The notes under the pieces were generated by a model, which did no database searches, was not told the DNA's origin, and was given only the letters and a program-made list of their open reading frames with translations. From UBA4923 sp964606165 (GTDB lineage Bacteria > Bacillota > Clostridia > Saccharofermentanales > DTU023): a stretch of 64,000 nucleotides of DNA. The stretch spans positions 1 to 64,000 of the forward strand of contig CAZSFQ010000004.1 of assembly GCA_964606165.1 (NCBI GenBank), in the 5' to 3' direction. This document shows positions 9,444 through 17,910 of this stretch, piece after piece; within the stretch, counting starts at the first letter, position 1, and every line of letters starts with the position of its first letter. A program made the translations under genes and the position numbers.

Positions 9444-9471
9444 TTGACGATGCTTCATCACGTGATATAAT
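9444..9471 (+). promoter_or_regulatory. Promoter for murT-gatD
   Basis: TTGACG (9444-9449), 16-base spacer, perfect TATAAT (9466-9471) on the plus strand. Predicted start near 9478 gives a leader of about 130 bases to murT. It lies inside the leader of the oppositely transcribed rpoB, so transcripts would overlap. Confidence 0.75.
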
Positions 9472-9549
9472 TGCATCATCGCAGGGCTGGTGGACCACGG
9501 GTTCTGTGGTTGTTGGCACGCAAAAACAGCGCCGGCGACACATCGAATC

Positions 9550-9578
9550 ATTCTAGCACGCTTTGATTTTCGAGTCAA
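9550..9578 (-). promoter_or_regulatory. Promoter for rpoBC
   Basis: On the minus strand TTGACT (9578-9573), 17-base spacer, TAGAAT (9555-9550). Predicted start near 9543. It lies between the murT promoter and the murT gene and points toward the murT promoter. Confidence 0.8.
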
Positions 9579-9610
9579 CAGCTTTTTTTATTTAAGGGAA
9601 AGAGATTGAT

Positions 9611-11032
9611 GTGAAAGCAAAACGGTCACCGCGTTTTATCGCGACCATCTTAATCGTGCGGGCAACACGCGCGGTCATGCGGCTGTTCCGTTTAAAGGCG
9701 ACCCACTTTCCCGGACAAATGGCCAGGAAACTCTGCCCCGATTTCCTGACACGCATTGAAAAGCCGGACCGGATCCTGGCAGTTACCGGAACCAACGGCA
9801 AAACGACGGTCGCCAACCTGGTCGCCGACCTGGCAGGAAGCCTGGGCCTGACTTTCGCCCACAACGCTTATGGCAGCAATATTGAAGAAGGTATCATCAC
9901 CGCCCTGCTTGACGCGGCAAGCCTGACTGGCCGCCAAAAACTGCCGCTGGCAATTCTGGAGATAGATGAGCGGGTAACCCGCATCGTTTTCAAGAACCTG
10001 CAGCCTGATATTCTTTTAGTCACCAATCTCTTTCGCGAATCCTATCTTCGAAACGCTCACGGCGAATTCATTTTTGATGTCCTGAATGAAAGCATCCCGC
10101 CCGCGACCCATCTTCTTCTGAACGCCGACGATCTTCTCTCCCAGCAGCTCGGTCAAGGCCGCCTCCACACCTCCTTCGGCATCGGCCGCCTGCCGGGGGA
10201 AGCGGCCATTACCTCCAACCTGATCCGGGATGTCAACCTCTGTCCTCAATGCAAGGGGCCCCTGACGGACGATTTCATCCGTTACCACCATATCGGACGT
10301 TCGCATTGTGAGGCTTGCGGATGGAAGTCACTTGTCCCCGACTATGAAGTGACATCCATGACTCCCCATTCCTTCACCATCAAAAACCGTCTGAACAATG
10401 AAAAACTCTCTGAAGAATCTTATCCTTTCAAGGGTGAAAATATTCTTGATCTCTACAATGTTCTGGCGGCAGTCACCTTGTTCAGAACACTTGGCTATGG
10501 CAGGGAGGAAATCGCGCGGGCGCTGGCGGAAGTGACCATCGGCGGGTCAAGAAAAGAGCTGATCCGGGCAGGTGACAAAACCATCTACCGGATGCTTGCA
10601 AAGGGCAAAAACCCCATTGCCGTCAGCCGTGTCCTGGACGCGCTCTGCGACATTCCCGGACCCAAACAGTTTATTCTCCTGGTTGATACCAGTGTGGGAA
10701 AGATGTCGGAGGAAGACAACACGGCCTGGCTTTACGATACCGACCTTTCTATCCTGGCCCGCGAAGACGTCACCCGTGTCATCGTAGGGGGAAGGCGCGC
10801 GCAGGATATTCGGACCGCCCTTCTTTTTGCCGGTGTCGAGCCCGGCAGGATCAAGATCAGCCGCGACAAAAAAGAGACGGCGCAGCTTGTAAAGCGGGCC
10901 CAGGGCCAGGAAACACTGGCCATTCTCTACGAGCTTTATTCAGAGCAGGTATCGCGGCAAGTCTCCGGCGCCTTGAAAGAGGCCTTCTTGAGACAGGAGC
11001 CTGAAAGCAGGGGACTGCGTCATGAAAGTTGA
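9611..11032 (+). CDS. murT: MurT-like lipid II isoglutaminyl synthase, Mur-ligase subunit
   Basis: MurT activates the D-Glu alpha-carboxylate of the lipid II stem peptide so that ammonia from GatD can amidate it. The 473-residue protein has the Mur ligase P-loop TGTNGKTT at 59-66, and a four-cysteine zinc ribbon inserted in the middle domain (C211, C214, C233, C236), which is diagnostic of MurT, then a C-terminal DUF1727-type domain. The start is GTG 9611 with AAGGGAAAGAG upstream. It is about 35 residues longer than S. aureus MurT, partly through a basic N-terminal stretch. The last 11 bases overlap the start of the GatD-like gene, showing translational coupling. The partner appears catalytically altered, so the ammonia source is uncertain. 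Confidence 0.88.
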   Translation: MKAKRSPRFIATILIVRATRAVMRLFRLKATHFPGQMARKLCPDFLTRIEKPDRILAVTGTNGKTTVANLVADLAGSLGLTFAHNAYGSNIEEGIITALLDAASLTGRQKLPLAILEIDERVTRIVFKNLQPDILLVTNLFRESYLRNAHGEFIFDVLNESIPPATHLLLNADDLLSQQLGQGRLHTSFGIGRLPGEAAITSNLIRDVNLCPQCKGPLTDDFIRYHHIGRSHCEACGWKSLVPDYEVTSMTPHSFTIKNRLNNEKLSEESYPFKGENILDLYNVLAAVTLFRTLGYGREEIARALAEVTIGGSRKELIRAGDKTIYRMLAKGKNPIAVSRVLDALCDIPGPKQFILLVDTSVGKMSEEDNTAWLYDTDLSILAREDVTRVIVGGRRAQDIRTALLFAGVEPGRIKISRDKKETAQLVKRAQGQETLAILYELYSEQVSRQVSGALKEAFLRQEPESRGLRHES

Positions 11033-11798
11033 AATTGTTTATGGAGAGCTGGCCAACCTGTTAGGCGAACACGGCACACAGGAACTGCTTTCGCGGACAT
11101 TTGGAGAGGACAAGCTGATCCGGACAGCATTTCCCGCCTTGCCGGCCTTCTTGGATGATGGTGTCGACTTCGTCTACATGGGTCCCATGACCGAGCGGAC
11201 ACAGCGGCTGGTACTGGATCTTTGGCGCGGCCAGGAAAACCGGTTTAGAAAGGCCATTGAAAAAGGTCTCGTCTTCTTCTTCGCAGGCAACGCGCTTGAC
11301 CTGGTGGGACGCAGCATCCGTTATGAAGGCAAGGAAACTGTTGAAGGGCTCGGCCTTTATCCCTTTGACACATTCTGCCGCCGCTACGACCGCCACAATG
11401 AGGTCGTTTGCGCCAGCTTCAAGGAAATACCGGTTATGGGCTTTCGTTCTCAGTTTACGACCCACACAGGTGATGCGGCTGCCCACCCCTTCCTGCTGAC
11501 CGCCTCCGGTTCAGGCATGAATCCCGAGACTGCGGTCGAAGGCATTCATGACAGAAATTTCTTCGCGACCGACCTGCTCGGCCCCTTCCTGATCCTCAAC
11601 CCCGCCTTTACCCGCTGGCTTTTCAACCTGGCAGGCTATAAAGGCTCCCTGCCTTTTGAAGAGGAGATGGCTGCTGCGGCAAAAACGAGGCTGGGGGATT
11701 TCATGGACACATTCGCCAAAAAAGGCAAGGCGGCAAAACTCATTCAGGCTTATCTGCAAAAGGAAAACCAGATTCTGAATCCATCCGCTAACAGTTAA
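11022..11798 (+). CDS. GatD-like glutamine amidotransferase homologue, catalytic residues lost
   Basis: This 258-residue protein aligns along its length with GatD, the class I glutaminase partner of MurT: the GGGxDREQ segment appears as GPMTERTQ (54-61), the nucleophile region CGGYQ-LG appears as AGNALDLVG (88-96), EGLG is conserved (108-111), and the YLHGPxLPKNP block appears as DLLGPFLILNP (184-194). Thus the nucleophile Cys position holds Ala88 and the catalytic His position holds Leu186. The frame is intact and overlaps murT by 11 bases, so it is probably a functional non-glutaminase partner rather than a pseudogene. It may be a structural subunit, with MurT using free ammonia, or the pair may have another role. 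Family assignment is by my own alignment from memory. Confidence 0.75.
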   Translation: MKVEIVYGELANLLGEHGTQELLSRTFGEDKLIRTAFPALPAFLDDGVDFVYMGPMTERTQRLVLDLWRGQENRFRKAIEKGLVFFFAGNALDLVGRSIRYEGKETVEGLGLYPFDTFCRRYDRHNEVVCASFKEIPVMGFRSQFTTHTGDAAAHPFLLTASGSGMNPETAVEGIHDRNFFATDLLGPFLILNPAFTRWLFNLAGYKGSLPFEEEMAAAAKTRLGDFMDTFAKKGKAAKLIQAYLQKENQILNPSANS

Positions 11799-11829
11799 AG
11801 GAAAAAGCCCCGAAAGGGAGTGACCGGAT

Positions 11830-11860
11830 CACTACGGCGCGGCTGAACCGCGCCGTAGTG
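11830..11860. terminator. Long perfect hairpin between convergent genes
   Basis: A 13-bp perfect inverted repeat, CACTACGGCGCGG, with a five-base loop lies between the ends of the gatD-like gene and the isomerase gene. There is no T-tract on either side, so it may act as a transcript 3' end or processing stem for both strands rather than a classical intrinsic terminator. Confidence 0.5.
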
Positions 11861-11874
11861 CTTGGTTGATGCAA

Positions 11875-13491
11875 TCAGCCTGCAGGCGTGAGCTCCGGTA
11901 TAGTCTCTTTTGGCTCGGCAGGCGTCCGGCCGAAAAGGGCGCTGAAAAAGTCTGTTTTGCCAACAAATTTCATGCCGAAAGGATGGCGGGTCAATTGAGC
12001 GTCATTGGAGATCCGCTCAACCCACTCATTGAGGTGAATCTCTTTCAGGGATTCCCTGATCCTGCCAGGCAGTTCCGGCTCTTCGCCGTACCCTTCAAAG
12101 TACATAATGTGATATCCATGAACCGTTTTCACGATCCCTGTATCACCTTTTTTGCGGCCGTCTTCTGTACACCAGTTCTCGAACTCAGCCACCATGGTTC
12201 CGGCAGCGACATCCTCGTAGAGGCCGCCTGCTGCCTTGCTGCCCGGATCCTGGCTGTGCTGAATGACCAGCTTGACGAAAGAAGCTTCGGTCCGGTCGCC
12301 GTCCAGGTATTCTTTGAGAACGTCTTCCGCTTCCTTTTTCAACTCTTCGTCCGTTTTCGCTTCCGCGTCATCTTCCGGGTTGCGGATCAGGATATGGCGG
12401 ACGGAATAGGGCTTGAAATTGTCGCGCGCACGGCCGATAAATTGTACCAGGGTCACAGTACTGGTTCCCTCGATGACTTTGGCGTCACCTTGTTTCAGGC
12501 TGCCGTCTTTGAGGAAACCCAGCACGGCTGTACTGATCCTCCCCGCCCGCTCCTTCTTCAGGGCAAGGGCGTCCGGATCCTCCTCAAGTCCGGCCATTTC
12601 TTCCTCTGAAAGGTACTTGAGAATTGTTTCCTGGAAGGAGAACTCTTCCAAATCACCCAGGGCCAGGCCGGCAGTTTTGACCAGATCGTCCAGGGCCTCT
12701 TTTTTGTCATCAGCTGTCGCGTCCTCATCTGTTTCCAGATTGAAGACATAGGAATAATAGGAATACACATCAAGATTGTCCTTGTATTCCTGGTAAAATT
12801 CTTCCACTTTCTCGTCGGACAGATCGGCCTGATCACGGATGAAATCCTCGTAGTAGTTGATCAGCATGGAATTTCTCAGATCACGCTCAATCATCCGCAA
12901 GGAGACGCCCGGCCCATAGTAAAGCTTGACCAGACTGCTGACGCTGCGTCCGCTTGTAAGCGCCATCTGCGTGAACTGTTCCTCCAGGGACTTGGCGTTG
13001 GCATCCATCTCGTCCATTTGGTCCTGGTCCGGTTCAAAACCCTGCGCGTCAATTTCATTGAGGGCAGAATACATGAAGGCAAGGCTGGGAAGGATCTGGT
13101 TGATGAATTCCTCCCGAATGGTCAGGCCGGAGTCCGGATCGGATTCCTGGTCGAGAATCTTCTGGAATTCTTCGCTGAAGGCCAGCCCGTATTGCTCGGA
13201 AGCCGCCATATTGCCTATGACAATGTTCAGATCAGCGGCTTTCAACTTACGGTCGCCGACGGTCAGCGCCGTGACCGACCTGGTCAGCAGCCCGGTTGAC
13301 GAAACAAGCCAGACCAGCAAACCAAAGGCGATCAGGACGGCAAGGATGGAAAGCGCGATCTTCTTCCACACCGAACGCAGCTCGATTTTCTTCTTGTGGC
13401 CGTCAGATCCCTTCATCCGGGCGAGGCGTGATTTTCGCTCAGCCCTTGCTACCTGGTGTTTCCAGTCAGTTGACGTTTCTTTTTTAGCCAT
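11875..13491 (-). CDS. Membrane-anchored parvulin-type peptidyl-prolyl isomerase
   Basis: A 538-residue PrsA/SurA-like foldase predicted to work on exported proteins outside the membrane. Residues 1-42 are basic and cytoplasmic, 45-65 form one transmembrane anchor, and there is no lipobox, so it is anchored by the helix rather than by lipid as PrsA is. The long middle region (about 75-355) is acidic and resembles SurA N-terminal chaperone domains. The PpiC rotamase domain spans about 362-466, with SVRHILIRNP at its start and GYHIMYF near its end. The start ATG 13491 has GAAGG eight bases upstream. It is preceded by an extended -10 promoter. The exact family name (PrsA-like) is inference. Confidence 0.85.
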   Translation of the reverse strand: MAKKETSTDWKHQVARAERKSRLARMKGSDGHKKKIELRSVWKKIALSILAVLIAFGLLVWLVSSTGLLTRSVTALTVGDRKLKAADLNIVIGNMAASEQYGLAFSEEFQKILDQESDPDSGLTIREEFINQILPSLAFMYSALNEIDAQGFEPDQDQMDEMDANAKSLEEQFTQMALTSGRSVSSLVKLYYGPGVSLRMIERDLRNSMLINYYEDFIRDQADLSDEKVEEFYQEYKDNLDVYSYYSYVFNLETDEDATADDKKEALDDLVKTAGLALGDLEEFSFQETILKYLSEEEMAGLEEDPDALALKKERAGRISTAVLGFLKDGSLKQGDAKVIEGTSTVTLVQFIGRARDNFKPYSVRHILIRNPEDDAEAKTDEELKKEAEDVLKEYLDGDRTEASFVKLVIQHSQDPGSKAAGGLYEDVAAGTMVAEFENWCTEDGRKKGDTGIVKTVHGYHIMYFEGYGEEPELPGRIRESLKEIHLNEWVERISNDAQLTRHPFGMKFVGKTDFFSALFGRTPAEPKETIPELTPAG

Positions 13492-13552
13492 TTATTTACC
13501 TTCTTTAATAAGCGGTGTGCGCTGCCGTTGATTATCGGTTCACGCGTAGGAA

Positions 13553-13561
13553 AGTGTAGCA
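13553..13561 (-). promoter_or_regulatory. Extended -10 promoter candidate for the isomerase gene
   Basis: TGC-TACACT on the minus strand, about 60 bases before the start codon at 13491. No good -35 box is visible, so the assignment depends on the TG extension. Confidence 0.4.
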
Positions 13562-13596
13562 CATGGGACATGGATTGAGAAACATGCTGAAGGCAT

Positions 13597-14280
13597 TCAG
13601 GCCGGATGTACAAGCTGAAGCCTGGCGGGAAGGTCTTCAAGGCAGTTGAGCCAGAATGTCGGATCGAGGCGTTCAATTTCCTCGCGGCCCATGGCTGTCC
13701 AACCGACGGCGGCAAAATGGCTGCCGGCCCTCTTGGCGCTTTCCAGATCACGCGCGGTGTCCCCGACGTAAAGGACATGGTCGGCGCGGGTGACTCCCAG
13801 CCTTGCCATGGCAAGCAGGATGGGGTCGGGATCCGGCTTGTGCCTGCTGGTATCTTCCGCGCAGACCGTCACGTCAAAGAGGGCTGTCAGATCAAAGGCG
13901 TCCAGGCAGACAGCCATTCCGTCACAGCGCCTTGCCGTGACAAGGCCGGTGTGAAAACCCTGAGCGCGCAGTACTTCCAGCATGGGGACGACACCATCGA
14001 ACAGAGCGCTGTGCGATGTTGTCCGCGGAACGCTCCAGTTGATGTATTCCTCCATCAGGGCATGACGGTGCTCGCTATAACGGTTGAAGGTGGTCAAGAG
14101 GGGTTCGCCGATGGTTGACAGGATTTCCTCATCGCTGGGGACCCAGCCCAGCACTTTATTGAAGGCATGGCGGTGCGATGCCATGATCAGCGGTATGGTA
14201 TTGATCAGCGTGCCGTCCATGTCAAAAAGAACGGTGGATATTTCAATTTTCCCGCTAGCCTTATTGGTCATGATCCACAT
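13597..14280 (-). CDS. HAD-superfamily phosphatase, PpaX/Gph-like
   Basis: A 227-residue haloacid-dehalogenase-type hydrolase. Motif I is FDMDGTL at about residues 19-25, motif II is VTARR, and the motif III/IV region is YVGDTARDLESAKRAG. The layout with an alpha-helical cap after motif I (subfamily IA) fits pyrophosphatase PpaX or phosphoglycolate phosphatase; substrate cannot be told from sequence. The start at ATG 14280 has GGAG four bases upstream and overlaps the upstream CBS-protein gene by 20 bases; ATG 14271 is an alternative. The tight overlap suggests one transcript with the CBS protein. Confidence 0.85.
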   Translation of the reverse strand: MWIMTNKASGKIEISTVLFDMDGTLINTIPLIMASHRHAFNKVLGWVPSDEEILSTIGEPLLTTFNRYSEHRHALMEEYINWSVPRTTSHSALFDGVVPMLEVLRAQGFHTGLVTARRCDGMAVCLDAFDLTALFDVTVCAEDTSRHKPDPDPILLAMARLGVTRADHVLYVGDTARDLESAKRAGSHFAAVGWTAMGREEIERLDPTFWLNCLEDLPARLQLVHPA

Positions 14281-15607
14281 CTGTCTCCAATTCCGTCCTG
14301 GTCACACGGATGCGGACAATCCGGTTGTCGGATATGGCCAGGACATGGAAGGTCAGAGCGCCGTATTGCACGACGGGGCGTTCGTGCTCTTCGGGAATTC
14401 TGTCCAGCAGGTCGATCACAAGGCCAGCGACGGTATCGTATTCGTCATCGTCAATGGAAACCCCCGTAATCCGGGCCAGGCGGTCCAGGGGGTAACTCCC
14501 TTCGACCAGCCAGTTGCCCTGCGCGATCTCGATCATCTCCTGCTCAACCTCATCGTATTCATCCTCAATATTGCCGACAATCTGCTCAACCAGGTCCTCG
14601 ATGGTCAAAAGACCTGCCGTGCCGCCGTATTCATCGATTACGATGGCCATTTGGATATGGTTCTGCTGCATCTCGCGAAACAAATTGCTGATATTTCTCG
14701 TTTCAGGGGTAAACCAGGCAGGCCGCATTATGGCGGAGAGCGCAAAACTGTCTTCCCCCCGGGTCTGTTCCCGGTAAAAGAGGAGATCCTTGACATGCAG
14801 CACGCCGACAATGTTGTCGACCGACCCCTCGTAAACGGGAAAGCGGGTGTACTTGGTATCGTAAAGAAAAGACATGGTCTCCTCAAACCCCGCCTCTGCC
14901 GGCAGAGCCTCGATTTCCGTCCGGTGGGTCATGATTTCAGCCGCGATCTTGTCATCAAATTCAAAAAGGTTGGCAATCAGTTCGCGGTTATCATCTTCAA
15001 TTGCGCCAACCGCGTGACCGGCTTCCAGCATTTGCAAAAACTCCTCCTCGGTCGGCGCCGGTTCCGGTATTTCAATATCCTGCAAACGCAGAATTTTAAA
15101 AATCACTCCGCTGATTGAATACAGGAAAAAATCAAGGGCAGTTGCCAGAAGGATCAGCGGGGCAAGAAAATGCCAGCTGTGCCTGGCAAAGATACCGGAT
15201 TTTCTTCCGGCCGCCCTTTGCGGAACCACAAGTCCGAAAAGGAGAAGAAGGAAGGTTAAGAGAATGAAAAAGGCGGCGGTCAGCCAGGATGCCGCGGGCT
15301 GGCTGTTCACTCCGGCCAGGCCGGTGAGGCCAGGGATGACAAAGACCGCGTTCCAGCAAAGGCAGGCGGTGCCGGTGAGGATCTGGGAGAGGGCGAGCCG
15401 GCGCTGGAAACGTGCCGGTTCACCAAGGAGCCGATGGAATACACCCTTCACCTCTTCCGGTGATATGAAGCGGACGGCCTTTCGAAAGGCGGTGAGAAGG
15501 CCAAAGAGGATCAGTGTCAGTCCAGCGACAAGGAGGGCCGTGCCGATGGGTATACCGCCGTTTGCGGTAACTGTTTCAATCGCTTGTGCTGCTATGCGGC
15601 CTGGCAT
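14261..15607 (-). CDS. CorC/HlyC-family CBS-domain membrane protein
   Basis: Member of the CNNM/CorC group (hemolysin-C-like), linked in other bacteria to magnesium or cobalt efflux. The N-terminal half (about 1-180) has four hydrophobic segments in a divergent DUF21-like membrane domain. Two CBS domains follow (about 210-330), recognisable by TKYTRFPVYEGSVDNIVGVLH and IVIDEYGGTAGLLTIEDLVE. The end is a CorC_HlyC transporter-associated domain with DDDEYDTVAGLV. I start at ATG 15607, which lies nine bases after GGAGG; ATG 15613 is only three bases from it. The membrane part is less conserved than the CBS part. Ion specificity is unknown. Confidence 0.85.
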   Translation of the reverse strand: MPGRIAAQAIETVTANGGIPIGTALLVAGLTLILFGLLTAFRKAVRFISPEEVKGVFHRLLGEPARFQRRLALSQILTGTACLCWNAVFVIPGLTGLAGVNSQPAASWLTAAFFILLTFLLLLFGLVVPQRAAGRKSGIFARHSWHFLAPLILLATALDFFLYSISGVIFKILRLQDIEIPEPAPTEEEFLQMLEAGHAVGAIEDDNRELIANLFEFDDKIAAEIMTHRTEIEALPAEAGFEETMSFLYDTKYTRFPVYEGSVDNIVGVLHVKDLLFYREQTRGEDSFALSAIMRPAWFTPETRNISNLFREMQQNHIQMAIVIDEYGGTAGLLTIEDLVEQIVGNIEDEYDEVEQEMIEIAQGNWLVEGSYPLDRLARITGVSIDDDEYDTVAGLVIDLLDRIPEEHERPVVQYGALTFHVLAISDNRIVRIRVTRTELETDVDHDQ

Positions 15608-15706
15608 TTTCATGGACCTCCATTAGGCATCCTGTGTCCCGTCACGGCCAGCTTTCTGGTGAGAAAAGAAAAGACCAGTCATAATCAGGCCGATCTTCCC
15701 TCTGAC

Positions 15707-15740
15707 GGCCCGCAGCCCCGTTTCTGCGGCACTGCGGGCC
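15707..15740 (-). other. GC-rich hairpin after the EF-G-like gene
   Basis: A 9-bp inverted repeat GGCCCGCAG / CTGCGGGCC with a 16-base loop lies just after the stop of the EF-G-like gene (15752). No T-tract follows on the minus strand, so it may protect a 3' end rather than terminate. The rest of 15608-15751 shows only the GGAGG ribosome site of the CBS gene. Confidence 0.4.
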
Positions 15741-15751
15741 AATCGCTTTGC

Positions 15752-17824
15752 TTAATCTTCTTTCTGCGCCGCCGCGACAATCTTATCCGAGATATTCTGC
15801 GGGACCTGCTCATAGCGGACAAATTCGATGGTAAACCAACCGCGTCCCTGTGTCATCGATTTCAAATCGGTCGCGTATTTGGCAATTTCCGCGCGCGGCG
15901 CCTCCGCCTCGACAACCTGGTGTCCCTGGATTGTATCGGCATTGATGCCCAGGATGCGGCCGCGGCGCTTATTCAGGTCACCCATGATATCGCCCAGGAA
16001 ATCATCGGGAATGTGGACCGACAGCTTGTCGATCGGCTCCAGCAAGACAGGATCTGCCTGAGGCAGCCCGGCCCGATAGGCAAGGCGGGCGGCCAGCTTA
16101 AAGGAGAGTTCATTGGAGTCAACGTCATGATAGGAGCCGTCCACCAGCGTGGCCTTGAGGTTGACGACGGGATAGCCGGCAAGCACCCCTTCGGAAATCG
16201 CTTCCAGGAGCCCCTTTTCAACGGCGGGGAAATAGTTCTTGGGAACAGCGCCGCCGAAGACTTCTTCCGCGAATTCAAGACTTTCCTGGCTGCCGGGTTC
16301 AAAAACAATCCAGACATCGCCGTACTGCCCGTGGCCGCCGGTCTGCTTTTTGTGCCTGCCCTGCACTTTCACCTTCTTGCGGATAGTCTCGCGGTAGGCG
16401 ATGCGCGGTTCGCTCAGCTGCGCCTCGACACCGAATTTTGACTTCAGCCTGGATGAAATGACATCCAACTGCACCTCACCCAGGCCGGACAGGCGGAACT
16501 GCCGGGTTTCAGGGTCGTTGACAATATCGAAGGTTACATCCTCATCCTTGAGCCGGACAAGCCCCTGCATAATCTTTTCCTCCTCCCCCTTGTTGACGGG
16601 GGAAATGGCCAGAGTCAGGCAGGGTACGGGCATCTCCGGCGGCCTGATTTTTACCGGTGCAGCCTTGTCCGTCAGCGTATCCAGGGTCAGGGTGTCGGAG
16701 AGTTTGGCGATGGCGCCTATATCACCGGCGATCACCTCTTTGGTGGGAACCTGTTTCTTGCCATTTTGGAAATTGAGGCCGATCAGGCGCTCATCCTTCT
16801 CCTGGTTGGCGTTATAGACGGTTCCCTCATCTTTCAATGTGCCGGAGAAAACGCGAAAGAGCGAGATACGGCCGACAAAGGAGTCGACAAATGTTTTGAA
16901 AACAAAGGCTGCCAGGGGGCCGTCACTTTCGGAATGCAAGAGCAGCTCCTCGCCGTTGTTTCGCACTGCCGTCACCGGGTGGCCGTCGAGCGGGGTGGGA
17001 AAAAACCGGGTAAAGAGGTCAAGCGCGAATGAGACACCCATATTTTCCTGGGCGGAGCCAACGAAAACAGGCATGATGGATCCGACGGCGATTGCCTTGC
17101 GCATGCCATCCGCCTCCTCCTGGGCCGTATAAGCTTCACCTTCGAAATATTTCTCCATCAGAGCTTCATCATTTTCCGCGATCTGCTCATTGATCTGCTC
17201 GCTGTATTCCGCAACCCTGTCCTCTAATTCCGCAGGCAGGTCGGTGGCTTGCATTTCGCCTTTTTTGCCTGAGAAGACGTAGGCTTTGCCGCCCATCACA
17301 TCAACCAGACCCGTCATGCGCTCCTTGTCCATAAGCGGAAGCGAGAGGGGGAGGACCCGTGGTCCGTAAGCCTCACGCAAATCATTCAATGTCTTCTCAA
17401 AGTTGGCGTTGGGTTCGTCCATCCGGTTGATGAAGAAGGCAACGGGGATCTTGGCGCCGGCAGCATTCCGAACGGCTTTTTCCGCGCCGACCGAAAGCCC
17501 GTCCTTGGCCGACATGACGATCAGAGCGGTATCACCCGCGTACATGCCCAGGATCTGTTCGCCAAGAAAGTCGAAGTCACCCGGTGTATCAATCAGGTTG
17601 ATTTTATGGTCTTTCCACTCACACCAGGCAACCGCGGTGCTGATCGACAGGCCGCGCCGCATTTCTTCGGGATCGAAATCCGTGACCGCATTGCCTTCAT
17701 TTGACCGGCCCATGCGGTCGATTACGCCTGCGTTAAAGAGAGCGGCCTCGACAAAGGCTGTTTTGCCGACGCCGCCATGACCCATCACGGTAATATTTCT
17801 TATTTTCTCCGTCGTAAGTTTCAT
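15752..17824 (-). CDS. EF-G paralogue (FusA2-type translational GTPase)
   Basis: A 690-residue GTPase with the five-domain layout of elongation factor G. The G1 loop is GHGGVGKT at 15-22 instead of the GHVDAGKT of true EF-G, G3 is DTPGDFDF and G4 is NRMD instead of NKMD; these are marks of the EF-G-like subfamily common in Clostridia, whose role is unsettled. Domain IV retains GRHKKQTGGHGQYGDV-type sequence and domain V the PRAEIAKYATDLKSMTQGRG region. It stands alone, not in an str operon, with a -10 box TATAAT at 17861-17856 and GGGGGA before its ATG. It should not be annotated as the essential EF-G without finding the canonical fusA elsewhere. Confidence 0.88.
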   Translation of the reverse strand: MKLTTEKIRNITVMGHGGVGKTAFVEAALFNAGVIDRMGRSNEGNAVTDFDPEEMRRGLSISTAVAWCEWKDHKINLIDTPGDFDFLGEQILGMYAGDTALIVMSAKDGLSVGAEKAVRNAAGAKIPVAFFINRMDEPNANFEKTLNDLREAYGPRVLPLSLPLMDKERMTGLVDVMGGKAYVFSGKKGEMQATDLPAELEDRVAEYSEQINEQIAENDEALMEKYFEGEAYTAQEEADGMRKAIAVGSIMPVFVGSAQENMGVSFALDLFTRFFPTPLDGHPVTAVRNNGEELLLHSESDGPLAAFVFKTFVDSFVGRISLFRVFSGTLKDEGTVYNANQEKDERLIGLNFQNGKKQVPTKEVIAGDIGAIAKLSDTLTLDTLTDKAAPVKIRPPEMPVPCLTLAISPVNKGEEEKIMQGLVRLKDEDVTFDIVNDPETRQFRLSGLGEVQLDVISSRLKSKFGVEAQLSEPRIAYRETIRKKVKVQGRHKKQTGGHGQYGDVWIVFEPGSQESLEFAEEVFGGAVPKNYFPAVEKGLLEAISEGVLAGYPVVNLKATLVDGSYHDVDSNELSFKLAARLAYRAGLPQADPVLLEPIDKLSVHIPDDFLGDIMGDLNKRRGRILGINADTIQGHQVVEAEAPRAEIAKYATDLKSMTQGRGWFTIEFVRYEQVPQNISDKIVAAAQKED

Positions 17825-17855
17825 AGATTCCCCCTTTGAGAAGTGATTTTTCCCT

Positions 17856-17861
17856 ATTATA
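17856..17861 (-). promoter_or_regulatory. -10 box for the EF-G-like gene
   Basis: Perfect TATAAT on the minus strand 32 bases before the start codon at 17824. The -35 region is not recognisable at normal spacing, so only the -10 hexamer is claimed. Confidence 0.45.
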
Positions 17862-17910
17862 ACTTATGTAAATTGTGCCTCGAGGCAAGGTCCCCCTCTG
17901 ATGGCCAAGA

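Noticed and set aside
11022..11798. GatD-like gene as a pseudogene
   Set aside because: The frame is intact at full length, overlaps murT by 11 bases, and the non-catalytic parts stay well conserved, which argues for function.
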